Positions 16,032 through 24,583 of a DNA stretch of 40,245 nucleotides are shown in pieces. The stretch covers positions 1 to 40,245 of the forward strand of contig JAWKZQ010000020.1 in NCBI GenBank assembly GCA_041395865.1, given 5' to 3'. Under the pieces are notes generated by a model that saw nothing but the letters and a program-made list of their open reading frames with translations, made no database searches and had not been told where the DNA came from. This stretch comes from IMCC2047 sp041395865 (lineage in GTDB: Bacteria; Pseudomonadota; Gammaproteobacteria; Pseudomonadales; IMCC2047). A program made the position numbers and the translations under genes. How positions within the stretch are numbered: position 1 is the stretch's first letter; each line of letters opens with the position of its first letter.

Positions 16032-17552
16032 CTAGAAAAAGCCCAGCGGGCTGGTGCTGTAGCTGACCAGCAGGTTCTTGGTTTGCTGGTAATGTTCCAG
16101 CGCCATTTTGTGGGTTTCCCGGCCGACACCGGATTTTTTATAACCGCCAAAGGCCGCATGGGCGGGGTAGAGGTGGTAGCAGTTGGTCCATACCCGGCCT
16201 GCCTGGATGCCCCGGCCCATCCGGTAGGCGCGATTCATATCGCGGGTCCAGATGCCGGCGCCCAGCCCGAATTCGCTGTGGTTAGCGATGGCCAGGGCTT
16301 CGGCTTCATCCTTGAAGGTGGTGACGGAAACCACCGGACCGAAAATTTCCTCCTGGAAGACGCGCATGTCGTTGGTGCCCTTCAGCAGGGTGGGTTCAAT
16401 ATAGTAGCCATTGGCAAAACCTTCGCCCACGGTGGCAATGTTGCCTCCCATCAGTAATTCGGCACCTTCCTGATGCCCAATTTCAATGTAGCTGAGAATT
16501 TTGTCAAACTGTTCCTGCGATGCCTGGGCACCGACCTGCGTATTGGTATCCAGCGGGTTGCCGCGAACAATAAGCTTGGCGCGCTCAATGATGACATTGA
16601 TAAATTCATCGTAAATGCTTTCCTGAATTACCGCCCGTGACGGACAGGTACAGACCTCGCCCTGGTTGAAGAAAGCCAGCACTGCCCCCTCGGCGCATTT
16701 GTTGATGTAATCATCCTCCTGCTGGAGGATATCCTCAAAGAAAATATTCGGTGATTTTCCGCCCAGCTCCACGGTGGAGGGAATAATATTTTCTGCCGCG
16801 CATTTCAGGATATGCGACCCAACCGGGGTGGAGCCGGTGAAGGCAATTTTGGCAATCCGGGTACTGGTGGCCAGCGCCTGTCCGGCTTCGATACCGTAAC
16901 CGTTGACGATGTTAACGACACCGGGCGGTAACAGGTCGCCGATGACTTCGAACAGCTTGAGAATGGAGAACGGGGTTTGTTCGGCAGGTTTTAGCACCAC
17001 ACAGTTACCCGCCGCCAGCGCGGGGGCGAGCTTCCAGGCTGCCATTAACAGCGGGAAGTTCCAGGGAATGATCTGTCCTACTACGCCTAAAGGTTCGTGC
17101 AGGTGGTAGGAAACGGTGGTTTCATCAAGTTCGCCGATGGAGCCTTCCTGGGCACGGATACAGCCGGCAAAATAACGGAAATGATCGACGCACAGGGGAA
17201 TATCGGCGGCCAGCGTTTCGCGGACGGCCTTGCCGTTGTCCCAACTTTCGGCAACCGCCAGCATTTCCAGGTTTTGCTCGATACGGTCGGCGATTTTAAG
17301 CAGCAGGTTGGAGCGTTCCGTGATTGAGGTGCGGCCCCAGCTGTCCCGGGCCGCGTGCGCCGCGTCCAGCGCCAGGTTGATATCCTCCTCCCCGGAGCGC
17401 GGAATTTCACAGAAAGCTTCCCCGTTTACCGGACTGACATTGCTGAAATAGCGGCCCCTGACCGGTGGTTGCCACTGGCCGTTAATGTAATTGTCGTAAC
17501 GTGGCTGAAGGGTGACAACGGATCCCTCGGATCCGGGTTTCTCGTAGATCAT
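16032..17552 (-). CDS. NAD-dependent aldehyde dehydrogenase (ExaC/AldB type)
   Basis: A 506-residue aldehyde dehydrogenase that oxidises aldehydes, probably acetaldehyde-like, to acids with NAD(P)+. The catalytic Cys301 lies in FFNQGEVCTCPSR and the general base Glu262 in VELGGKSPN. The cofactor loop is FTGSTPVGSHI and the oxyanion Asn is in IIPWNFPLLM. Length and motifs match the AldB/ExaC group rather than PuuC. AAGGAG lies seven bases before the ATG. It is divergent from an AraC regulator across 139 bases carrying a direct-repeat activator site, which suggests substrate-induced expression. It precedes the amine oxidoreductase on the same strand. Confidence 0.93.
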   Translation of the reverse strand: MIYEKPGSEGSVVTLQPRYDNYINGQWQPPVRGRYFSNVSPVNGEAFCEIPRSGEEDINLALDAAHAARDSWGRTSITERSNLLLKIADRIEQNLEMLAVAESWDNGKAVRETLAADIPLCVDHFRYFAGCIRAQEGSIGELDETTVSYHLHEPLGVVGQIIPWNFPLLMAAWKLAPALAAGNCVVLKPAEQTPFSILKLFEVIGDLLPPGVVNIVNGYGIEAGQALATSTRIAKIAFTGSTPVGSHILKCAAENIIPSTVELGGKSPNIFFEDILQQEDDYINKCAEGAVLAFFNQGEVCTCPSRAVIQESIYDEFINVIIERAKLIVRGNPLDTNTQVGAQASQEQFDKILSYIEIGHQEGAELLMGGNIATVGEGFANGYYIEPTLLKGTNDMRVFQEEIFGPVVSVTTFKDEAEALAIANHSEFGLGAGIWTRDMNRAYRMGRGIQAGRVWTNCYHLYPAHAAFGGYKKSGVGRETHKMALEHYQQTKNLLVSYSTSPLGFF

Positions 17553-17583
17553 GGCACTGCTCCTTCTTTTTCATCAGTACTCG

Positions 17584-17647
17584 AGCATAGAACCGGGCAG
17601 TCGCTGTTGCTTGACTCCTATTCCCAAGTGCTTGACTTGCAGTCCCA
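17584..17647. promoter_or_regulatory. Direct-repeat AraC/XylS-type operator and aldehyde dehydrogenase promoter
   Basis: Two copies of TGCTTGACTNNNANTCCCA lie at 17608-17626 and 17629-17647, exactly 21 bases apart, which is two helical turns. This is the geometry of XylS/AraC-type binding sites. On the minus strand the near copy overlaps the -35 position of a TATGCT -10 hexamer (17584-17589, 17-base spacer; the -35 AAGCAA is poor). This fits an activator-dependent aldehyde dehydrogenase promoter. The repeats are seen; the regulator is inferred from the neighbouring AraC gene. Confidence 0.7.
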
Positions 17648-17691
17648 TCGGGGATCAAAATCGAGCAATATTGCCTGCTTAAGATACTGGT

Positions 17692-18612
17692 ATGAGCATC
17701 GATACCTCGCTGAAAGCGCGCCGTTCCAAGCGGCAGCTGCTGGTTGAAAATAAGATAAGTTTTGCCGGTCCCGAGACGGAATTGAGTATCTACGATACCT
17801 ATCGCGCGTCGTTAGGGGTCGGGCTTGATGCCGACCAGCTGCTCTACTGTGGCATGATTGATGGCAAAAAGATTATGCACAGTTTTGCCGAGGACCCCGG
17901 GGAGCTTTTTTTACCCCATGAATCCTTTGTCATTCCGCCGGGCGGTCATGTGGATATCGACTTTCCCGAGGCCTGCGAGGCGCATCCGACCACGTGCCTG
18001 ACGATTGAAATCTCCCAGCAACGCGTTGAGCAATTGTCCCAGCGTATGCGCGATCTTACCCACCTGGGCGAACTGGATCACGATTGGCAATATGAGCCCC
18101 TCACGATTCATACGCACCATACTTCCGAGACACAGGGACTGTTGGAAAAGCTGGTTGCCCTCTTTACCCAGAATCACCCGGATAAGGAAATTATGGTCGA
18201 TTTGGGCGTCTCGGAGTTAGTGATACGCCTGCTGCGCGAACAGGGCCGGAACCTGCTGCTGGATTATTGCCTGAAAGCGCCGGATGCTTCGGGTATTACG
18301 GCCGCCGTTAATTTTATCCACCAGCAGCTTGCCGAGCCGCTGGACATTGACTGCCTGTGCCAGGCCGCCTGCATGAGCCGCAGCAAGCTGTATGCCGAGT
18401 TCAAGAAACAGCTGGGCTGTTCGCCGGGAGAGTACCAGCAGCAGGTGCGGCTGAAGGCCGCCGCTGAAGCCTTGAAAAAAGGTAAAACGGTTACCCAGGC
18501 CTGTTACGACCTGGGTTTTAATGACCTGAGCCATTTTAGCCGCCGTTTTTCACGTTTTTATAACTGTGCGCCCAGCCAGTTCCGCAGCAAGTACCATCGA
18601 ACATCAGCTTAA
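17692..18612 (+). CDS. AraC-family transcriptional regulator
   Basis: A 306-residue regulator with an N-terminal sensing domain (about 1-195) and a C-terminal pair of helix-turn-helix motifs: IDCLCQAACMSRSKLYAEFKKQLG, then VTQACYDLGFNDLSHFSRRFSRFYNCAPSQFR, the classical AraC signature. It is divergent from the aldehyde dehydrogenase and is the natural candidate for binding the repeated TGCTTGACT sites between them. The inducer is probably an aldehyde or its precursor alcohol or amine; this is inference from context. The Shine-Dalgarno before ATG 17692 is weak. An intrinsic-terminator-like hairpin follows the stop. Confidence 0.92.
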   Translation: MSIDTSLKARRSKRQLLVENKISFAGPETELSIYDTYRASLGVGLDADQLLYCGMIDGKKIMHSFAEDPGELFLPHESFVIPPGGHVDIDFPEACEAHPTTCLTIEISQQRVEQLSQRMRDLTHLGELDHDWQYEPLTIHTHHTSETQGLLEKLVALFTQNHPDKEIMVDLGVSELVIRLLREQGRNLLLDYCLKAPDASGITAAVNFIHQQLAEPLDIDCLCQAACMSRSKLYAEFKKQLGCSPGEYQQQVRLKAAAEALKKGKTVTQACYDLGFNDLSHFSRRFSRFYNCAPSQFRSKYHRTSA

Positions 18613-18613
18613 G

Positions 18614-18637
18614 CCGCTTTTGCCAAAGGCGGGTTTT
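18614..18637 (+). terminator. Probable intrinsic terminator of the AraC gene
   Basis: CCGCTTT and AAAGGCGG form a seven-pair stem with one bulged G and a four-base loop, followed by GTTTT. It starts two bases after the AraC stop codon. The short T-run makes it a moderate candidate. Confidence 0.5.
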
Positions 18638-18686
18638 ACGGGCAAAGTTGCTGCGAGTGGACTATGGTTAATTGCTAACAAACCCT

Positions 18687-21431
18687 ATGGAAGATTCTTC
18701 GGTAGGAGGCCGAACCGCTTTGAAAAGTCCTGCAGACTTTGAAATTCACTGGCGCTACAAGTTAAAAATTCGGGTAATGGCCATTCTCATGGCCATGTTT
18801 TTATTGGCGTTGTTCGTCATTATCCTGATTGCCAAAACCCTTGGCGAAGACCTTATCGAACGACAGGCTTACGCGAATCTCGCGGATGCCGGCCACCGGG
18901 TGGTCGCAGAGCTGGAGCGGCGCACCGTTCATGCCGAGGCCCTGGCAGATTCCATTGCCAGGGTTGGTGCCAGCCTGCCGGCGGGACAGTCCGAGTTTAC
19001 CGGATTGATCACCGCGGTGATGAATAATCCGCGCTCCCAGCATTTGATAGCCGGTGGTGGCGTGTGGCCTGAACCCTATGAGTTTCGTCCTGAGCGCGAT
19101 CGGGACAGCTTTTTCTGGGGGCGTGATGAGCAGGGCGGTTTGTTGTTCTATGATGGCTATAACCGCCGGGAAGGGGCGGGTTATCATCAAGAGGAATGGT
19201 ATGTGCCGGCCAAATACCTGAGGCCTGGCAGTGTGTATTGGTCGCGCTCCTATACGGACCGACACTCGTTACAGCCCATGGTGACGGTTTCTGTGCCGAT
19301 GATGCGGCGTGGTGAGCGTATCGGTGTGGCAACCATCGACTTGAAACTGGAGGGGTTGCGAGAGCTTTTAGGGCAGGCAACAAGCCCTTTTGGCGGCTAT
19401 GCGTACGCTGTGGACCGTAATGGTCGCTTTCTGGCGTTCCCTAATGACAGCATGGCGCAGTATCCACAGGGGAAAGAGGTGAGTGGCAGCCTTATTTCCT
19501 ATATGGACATTAACGAGTTGGCCTACAACGAGCCCGCCTTTCGCTCGGTTGCAGCGGTGCTTGAACACCATCGCGAGGCGCCCTTAACAAGCACCTCGGA
19601 GCGTGTAACGAGGCTGGCAAGTCTGGCGGATTCGTTAACAGCACAAAGCTACCAGATTGAGAAAAATGAAGCGCCGCTGATTGCGGCCGCTTTATTGGAT
19701 CCAACAGATGACCTGGGTCCGTTGCAACTCAGGGATCGGCACTTACGGGTGAAACAGGATTACTTCCTCAATGAGCCGGTGTTTGTCTCCATTACCAGCA
19801 TGCCTGACACCAACTGGCGGATTGTCACGGTCATGCCGCAAAGTGCCGCCCGTAAGGATGTGGCAGAGCTGTTCTGGCTTATGATCGGTGGCACCATTAC
19901 GGCGGTGTTGGGTACGATGTTGCTGGTTTGGTATTTTTTGCGCCGCAGTTTGACTCAGCCGCTGGCCAATCTGGCTGACCAGCTTAAAAACAACTTTTCT
20001 GATTCCGGCGATTCCTGTGCTGTGCTTGAAACATCCGACAAGGGCGAGCTGGGAGCGGTCGCGCACTGGTTTAACGCACGCAGCGAGCAATTATTGGAGA
20101 GTCAGCGACAGGTCAAGCAACTGGCTTTCTTCGATGCCTTAACAGGGCTTCCAAACCGCCGTTTGCTGCTTGACCGGCTGAGGCAAAAACTTGTCGGCGC
20201 CAAACGTAAAGACGCCTTTGGAGCCCTGCTTTTCATTGACCTGGATAATTTCAAGGATTTGAATGATTCGCTCGGCCACAGTGTGGGAGATAAGCTTCTG
20301 TTACAGGTTGGCCAGCGGTTGCAACACCTGTGCAGAGAAGAGGATACGATCGCCCGGCTGGGCGGGGATGAATTTGTCGTGGTGATCGGCAATGAAACCC
20401 ACCATGCGAAAATTGCTGCCGTTAATGCCAGCGCGGTAGCCAAACGTATTATTGATACGCTCTCCAAACCCTTTGAGCTGGCGGGCAATCGGCATCATGT
20501 TTCGGCAAGTATTGGCGTCAGCCTGTTTTCAGGGGAACAGCAGGACGTGGAAATTATCTTGAAGCAGGCCGATACGGCGATGTACCAGGCAAAGGCCAGC
20601 GGCAGGAATCACTATTGCTTCTTTGAAATGGATATGCAGCAGCGCGCTGATGAGCGGTTGCGCATTCAGGGCGAGTTGCGCCATGCGATTGCGTCGGATC
20701 AGCTTAGGCTTTTTTACCAGCCCCAGTTGGACGCCGATGGCGATTGTCTAAGCGTTGAGGCGTTGATTCGTTGGCAGCACCCGCAAAAAGGCCTAGTACC
20801 GCCTGGAGACTTTATTGGTATTGCCGAAGAAAGTACGTTGATTCTTAAGCTGGGCAGCTGGGTGTTGTATGAAGCCTGCCGCCAGATCAGTGGTTGGAAT
20901 AAGCAGGGCTTAAAATTGCATCACGTTTCGGTAAATGTGAGCCCACGGCAGTTCCAGCAGCACGATTTTATCGAAGTCGTTCAATCGGCGATCAAGCAGG
21001 CGGGCATACCCTCATCCCAATTGATGCTGGAAATTACCGAAGGCGTTATTTTTGAAAATACCGAGGCGGCGATTGCGAAAATGCATGCGCTGCGCAACCT
21101 GGGCGTGAGTATTTCCATGGACGACTTTGGTACCGGCTACTCTTCGTTAACCTACCTGAAAAAACTGCCGCTTGATCAACTGAAAATTGACCAGAGCTTT
21201 GTGCGCGAGATCGATGTTTGCGACAGCGACGCAGTGATTGTGGAAGCCATTATCTCAATGGCGCAACAGCTGGGGTATGAGGTGATTGCCGAGGGGGTGG
21301 AAACCAAAGAGCAATTGGCTGTGCTGGCAGGCAAAGGCTGCACCTATTACCAGGGGTATTACTTCAGTCCTCCGCTGGCTGTGAGCGGGTTCGTCGAGTA
21401 CCTGCAACAGCAGGGCACGATGAAGCTTTAG
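18687..21431 (+). CDS. Membrane diguanylate cyclase/phosphodiesterase (sensor-HAMP-GGDEF-EAL)
   Basis: A 914-residue inner-membrane protein that makes or degrades cyclic di-GMP. Order: helix about 30-50, periplasmic dCache-type sensor (about 55-390; VYWSRSYTDRHSLQPMVTVSVPM is a typical strand), second helix about 395-420, HAMP-like linker, GGDEF (intact GGDEF at 559-563, with the inhibitory RxxD at 550-553) and EAL (E691-A-L, DDFGTGYSS present). Both catalytic sites look complete, so either activity is possible. The start is ambiguous: ATG 18687 has no Shine-Dalgarno, while an in-frame TTG at 18720 is preceded by a perfect AGGAGG (18704-18709) at 10 bases. Confidence 0.93.
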   Translation: MEDSSVGGRTALKSPADFEIHWRYKLKIRVMAILMAMFLLALFVIILIAKTLGEDLIERQAYANLADAGHRVVAELERRTVHAEALADSIARVGASLPAGQSEFTGLITAVMNNPRSQHLIAGGGVWPEPYEFRPERDRDSFFWGRDEQGGLLFYDGYNRREGAGYHQEEWYVPAKYLRPGSVYWSRSYTDRHSLQPMVTVSVPMMRRGERIGVATIDLKLEGLRELLGQATSPFGGYAYAVDRNGRFLAFPNDSMAQYPQGKEVSGSLISYMDINELAYNEPAFRSVAAVLEHHREAPLTSTSERVTRLASLADSLTAQSYQIEKNEAPLIAAALLDPTDDLGPLQLRDRHLRVKQDYFLNEPVFVSITSMPDTNWRIVTVMPQSAARKDVAELFWLMIGGTITAVLGTMLLVWYFLRRSLTQPLANLADQLKNNFSDSGDSCAVLETSDKGELGAVAHWFNARSEQLLESQRQVKQLAFFDALTGLPNRRLLLDRLRQKLVGAKRKDAFGALLFIDLDNFKDLNDSLGHSVGDKLLLQVGQRLQHLCREEDTIARLGGDEFVVVIGNETHHAKIAAVNASAVAKRIIDTLSKPFELAGNRHHVSASIGVSLFSGEQQDVEIILKQADTAMYQAKASGRNHYCFFEMDMQQRADERLRIQGELRHAIASDQLRLFYQPQLDADGDCLSVEALIRWQHPQKGLVPPGDFIGIAEESTLILKLGSWVLYEACRQISGWNKQGLKLHHVSVNVSPRQFQQHDFIEVVQSAIKQAGIPSSQLMLEITEGVIFENTEAAIAKMHALRNLGVSISMDDFGTGYSSLTYLKKLPLDQLKIDQSFVREIDVCDSDAVIVEAIISMAQQLGYEVIAEGVETKEQLAVLAGKGCTYYQGYYFSPPLAVSGFVEYLQQQGTMKL

Positions 21432-21444
21432 TGTTTTTTATCGC

Positions 21445-21861
21445 CTAATCCTTGTCGTATTTGAATTTCATGTAGGTGATGCCGGGGGTCAATACCAGGC
21501 GCCAGGCCAGCTCAATATCGTCGCAGAAAGCCTCATCAAACTGCCTGACCGTGGTGATCAGGCAGTCCAGCCAGATATCGTAGAATTCGGGATGAATATC
21601 CAGGCTGTTGCGGTTGTGCCGTTCTGCAATGGTGCCGATGTAGCCGTCTGCCTGGCCGCTGGCGTAAAAGGCAAACAGGCTGTAGAAGGACTTTTTCAGC
21701 ATGCTTTGTTGTTTGCTCATGTCCGTATTGGCGAAGCGCCCGGCAATTTCCTCATCGCTATTCAGGAAGCGGTCGTAAAAAGCCTCAAAGAAGTCCTTGC
21801 CGTCCCGCCGGGTGGCGAGGATACGCTGATAGCTTTCATCAAACTTTGCTTCAAAATTCAT
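21445..21861 (-). CDS. Single-domain globin
   Basis: A 138-residue globin-fold protein, without a reductase domain. The proximal (F8) histidine is most likely His82 in AERHNRNSLDIHPEFYDIW, with the usual spacing to the following I-x-P-x-x-Y. FYDRFLNSDEEIAGRFANTDMSKQQSMLKKSF is the N-terminal globin block. Likely roles are oxygen or nitric-oxide binding or sensing. A perfect FNR/Anr-type box about 67 bases upstream of the start points to low-oxygen induction, as for Vitreoscilla haemoglobin. The gene is convergent with the GGDEF-EAL gene, 13 bases between stops. The Shine-Dalgarno is weak. Confidence 0.87.
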   Translation of the reverse strand: MNFEAKFDESYQRILATRRDGKDFFEAFYDRFLNSDEEIAGRFANTDMSKQQSMLKKSFYSLFAFYASGQADGYIGTIAERHNRNSLDIHPEFYDIWLDCLITTVRQFDEAFCDDIELAWRLVLTPGITYMKFKYDKD

Positions 21862-21921
21862 TTAAGGGTGCCAATAAGCTTGTTTCACTTAGACACCTTA
21901 ATGCTTTTAAAATTAACAGCG

Positions 21922-21935
21922 TTGATTTTCATCAA
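21922..21935 (-). promoter_or_regulatory. FNR/Anr/Dnr-type box upstream of the globin gene
   Basis: TTGATTTTCATCAA matches the FNR-family consensus TTGAT-N4-ATCAA without mismatch. It is centred about 67 bases before the globin ATG. If it sits at -41.5, the -10 would be near TAAGGT at about 21895-21900. It could also serve the divergent Mur ligase gene, whose start is 112 bases away on the other side. Confidence 0.8.
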
Positions 21936-22046
21936 TGTGCATGGGTTTAACCCTGGCGCTTGAACCGGCACTGTCCTCAGTGAGCGGGTCGCTTAACAAA
22001 CGGACCGGAACTATAATTTTGTTGTTGAGCGCAGGAAGTTTTTAGC

Positions 22047-23375
22047 ATGGCTAAAGGAATTCCAAAATTTATAACTGCTTTCTATTGGCAGTTGCGTGGC
22101 AAGCTCTACAAACCCAGCCAACGCGCTAAAAAGCCCATTGTGATTGCCGCGGCTTATATCTGGCGTCGCCTGTTGTTTCGAACAACCTTCATTGCAATTA
22201 CCGGAAGTACCGGGAAAACCACGACCAAGGAATTCCTGGCTAATATCCTGGAAAAGAAGTATTCGGTGATGAGGACGCCGGGTAACTGGAATCACCGAAC
22301 CTTTCTCGGCCCTGAAATGACCATCCTCAAAGCACGCCCCTGGCACCGGTTCGTGGTCATGGAGCTGGGTATCGAAGTCCCGGGCGATATGGCGTCCGTT
22401 GCCCGTTTTGTGAAACCGCATATAGCCCTGATGCTGGATATAAAATTGTGTCATACCAATGTTTTTAAAACGTTGGAGGCGATCGCTGCGGAAAAATCAC
22501 AACTGCTTCACTATGTGCAGGAGTCCGGAGCCGTGATCCTGAACCAGGATAATGCCTACATTGCAGAAATGCCCATAAAAAAAGGCGTCGAGGTGCTTCG
22601 GTTCGGGGAGAGCCCGTCTGCAGATTTGCACGTTACGCGGCTTGAATCGAGGTGGCCTGAACGACTCAGCCTGGATTTCGAGTATGACGGCCAAACTTAC
22701 CCTGTTGCTACCCGGCTGGTTGGAAACCACTGGAAGCCAACAGTCATGGCGGCCATAGCCGCTGCTCTTTACTGTGGTGTGGCTATGCCCCGGATTTTGC
22801 AGGCCGTTGAGCAAATCGATGTGTTCTGGGCCCGATTGCAGCCGGTGGTCTTGCCTGGGTTTGGCGGCGCCACCGTGCTGCGGGATGACTGGAACGGCTC
22901 CATTGATACCTTTGAACCTGCGCTCAAGGTTCTTGCCGATGCCAAAGCGAATCGTAAAATCGCCGTTTTCAGTGATTACTCCGACTCCCGGAAAAAGCGG
23001 CGTAGGCGGGCTAACCACCTTGGCAGGGTGGCGGCAGAGCATGTCGATATTGCTATCTTTGTGGGCGATTACGCCGATTTCTCAAAGAATGCCGCTGTGG
23101 GAGCGGGCCTCAGCGAGGAAAAAGCGCATGCCTTCTTTACGGTTGCCGAGGCGACGGCGTTTCTTAAAACCTTGCTGCAGTCAGGCGATTTAGTGCTGAT
23201 TAAGGGCCAGGCAAATCACCACCTTTCCAGGATATACCTGGGGCTGCTGGGCGATGTTAAATGTACGCTGCCCTCCTGTTCGAGACAGATTCTATGTGAC
23301 CGGTGCCCGCAGCTGGGCTTTTCCTGGCACCCGGAATTTAAACCCTATATGGCACCGCCCGAGTCGCAGGTCTAG
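22047..23375 (+). CDS. Mur ligase family protein (MurF-like, lacking the N-terminal domain)
   Basis: A 442-residue ATP-dependent ligase related to MurF. The P-loop ITGSTGKTTTKEF is at about residues 50-62, MRTPGNWNHRTFLGPEMTIL corresponds to the conserved MurF GNxNN region, and MELGIEVPGDM follows. The C-terminal ligase domain is recognisable (IAVFSDYSDS, VLIKGQANHHLSRI). True MurF has its P-loop near residue 110, after a UDP-substrate domain; here a basic stretch of about 45 residues replaces it. The enzyme probably joins other carboxyl and amino substrates. The end carries C-x4-C-x5-C-x2-C, possibly zinc-binding. AGGAAG lies eight bases before the ATG. Confidence 0.82.
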   Translation: MAKGIPKFITAFYWQLRGKLYKPSQRAKKPIVIAAAYIWRRLLFRTTFIAITGSTGKTTTKEFLANILEKKYSVMRTPGNWNHRTFLGPEMTILKARPWHRFVVMELGIEVPGDMASVARFVKPHIALMLDIKLCHTNVFKTLEAIAAEKSQLLHYVQESGAVILNQDNAYIAEMPIKKGVEVLRFGESPSADLHVTRLESRWPERLSLDFEYDGQTYPVATRLVGNHWKPTVMAAIAAALYCGVAMPRILQAVEQIDVFWARLQPVVLPGFGGATVLRDDWNGSIDTFEPALKVLADAKANRKIAVFSDYSDSRKKRRRRANHLGRVAAEHVDIAIFVGDYADFSKNAAVGAGLSEEKAHAFFTVAEATAFLKTLLQSGDLVLIKGQANHHLSRIYLGLLGDVKCTLPSCSRQILCDRCPQLGFSWHPEFKPYMAPPESQV

Positions 23376-23461
23376 GCGAAACCGTTGACAAACTGAAGGG
23401 GCGTGCAGCGGTTATTATTTCGCCCTCATGGTCACTTTAACACTGTGGACACAGGTGCTTT

Positions 23462-24583
23462 CTATGGACTGGCTTGAAGGGGCATCAGGTGAATGCCCTC
23501 CTTAAGCAGTGAAACGCTGATGTCCACATTGATGGCCAGAAAATTTCGCTCGGCCACATGGCTGGAAACGGTAAAGGTCAAGGGCAAGTCTTCCCGGTTG
23601 TTTACCCGCATGACAATAACGGTGTTTTCACCCATGACAATCAATTGACCGACGGTGCCCTGGATTGGGTTTTCGCGTTCGCCACGGGAAGGGCGGTGGC
23701 GACGATGCATGACGACATAGGAGGGCATAATGACCCAGCTCACCGCCTTGCCGGGCAAGTGCTGGTTTTGCAGGCGGGCTTCCAGTTCGTAACCGAGCCA
23801 TTTCAGCCGCGTTGTTTCGCTGGCTTCATCGTGGCTCATAACGACTCCCTCAAAGATATTTTGCAGGTCCATCAGGCGGGCAACCCCAGGATTGTCCGGG
23901 TAGCGCATCAGCTCTATTGGCGGGCCGTTTTGCAGGGTCACGCCACGCGAAACGGCATAGATGCGGTCGGCCAGTTGCATCGCGTCGTTGATATCATGAG
24001 TGACAAAAATAATGGGCAGCTTGATGCGCTGGCGCAGTTGCACCAGTTCATATTGCAGCTTGCGCCGGGTTACCTGGTCCACAGCCGAGAAGGGCTCGTC
24101 CATTAACAGGACCTTGGGATCGCGGGCCAGGGCGCGGGCCAGGGCGACACGTTGGCGTTGGCCACCCGACAGTTCCCTTGGCAGTCGGTTTTCCAGGCCG
24201 CTGAGATTGACGATGCCAATCAGGTTCAAGGCTTTTTGGCGACGTTCGTTTTTAGGTAAGTCCAGCAGGGCGGCTTCGATATTCTGGACAGCGCTCATAT
24301 GTGGGAAAAGCGCGTAATCCTGGAACACATAGCCGATGTGCCGTTGTTGAGGCGTGCAGTTGATTCCCCGCTGGGTGTCGAGCCAGGTTTCGCCATTGCA
24401 GGTGATTTTGCCCGACGAGGGTTTTGCCAGACCGGCAATCATTCTGAGCAGGCTGGTTTTTCCTCCGCCGGAGGGGCCGATCAATGCAATCAACTCGCCC
24501 TGTGCACAGTGAATTTCGCTGTTCAGCGGGATGGGGTGATCCTGTTGAACCTGCACATACAGGCCTTTGCTGTTAGCAGGCAT
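23462..24583 (-). CDS. modC: Molybdate ABC transporter ATP-binding protein
   Basis: ModC powers molybdate import through ModB. The 373-residue product has Walker A (GPSGGGKTS), signature (LSGGQRQR), Walker B (VLLMDEP) and switch histidine (FVTHD), followed by a C-terminal TOBE/MOP-like domain from about residue 270 that may bind oxyanion and regulate transport. The ATG at 24583 overlaps the end of modB by 11 bases, indicating translational coupling. An ATG nine codons earlier has no ribosome-binding site. It is the last gene of the minus-strand modABC operon and convergent with the Mur ligase gene. Confidence 0.93.
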   Translation of the reverse strand: MPANSKGLYVQVQQDHPIPLNSEIHCAQGELIALIGPSGGGKTSLLRMIAGLAKPSSGKITCNGETWLDTQRGINCTPQQRHIGYVFQDYALFPHMSAVQNIEAALLDLPKNERRQKALNLIGIVNLSGLENRLPRELSGGQRQRVALARALARDPKVLLMDEPFSAVDQVTRRKLQYELVQLRQRIKLPIIFVTHDINDAMQLADRIYAVSRGVTLQNGPPIELMRYPDNPGVARLMDLQNIFEGVVMSHDEASETTRLKWLGYELEARLQNQHLPGKAVSWVIMPSYVVMHRRHRPSRGERENPIQGTVGQLIVMGENTVIVMRVNNREDLPLTFTVSSHVAERNFLAINVDISVSLLKEGIHLMPLQASP

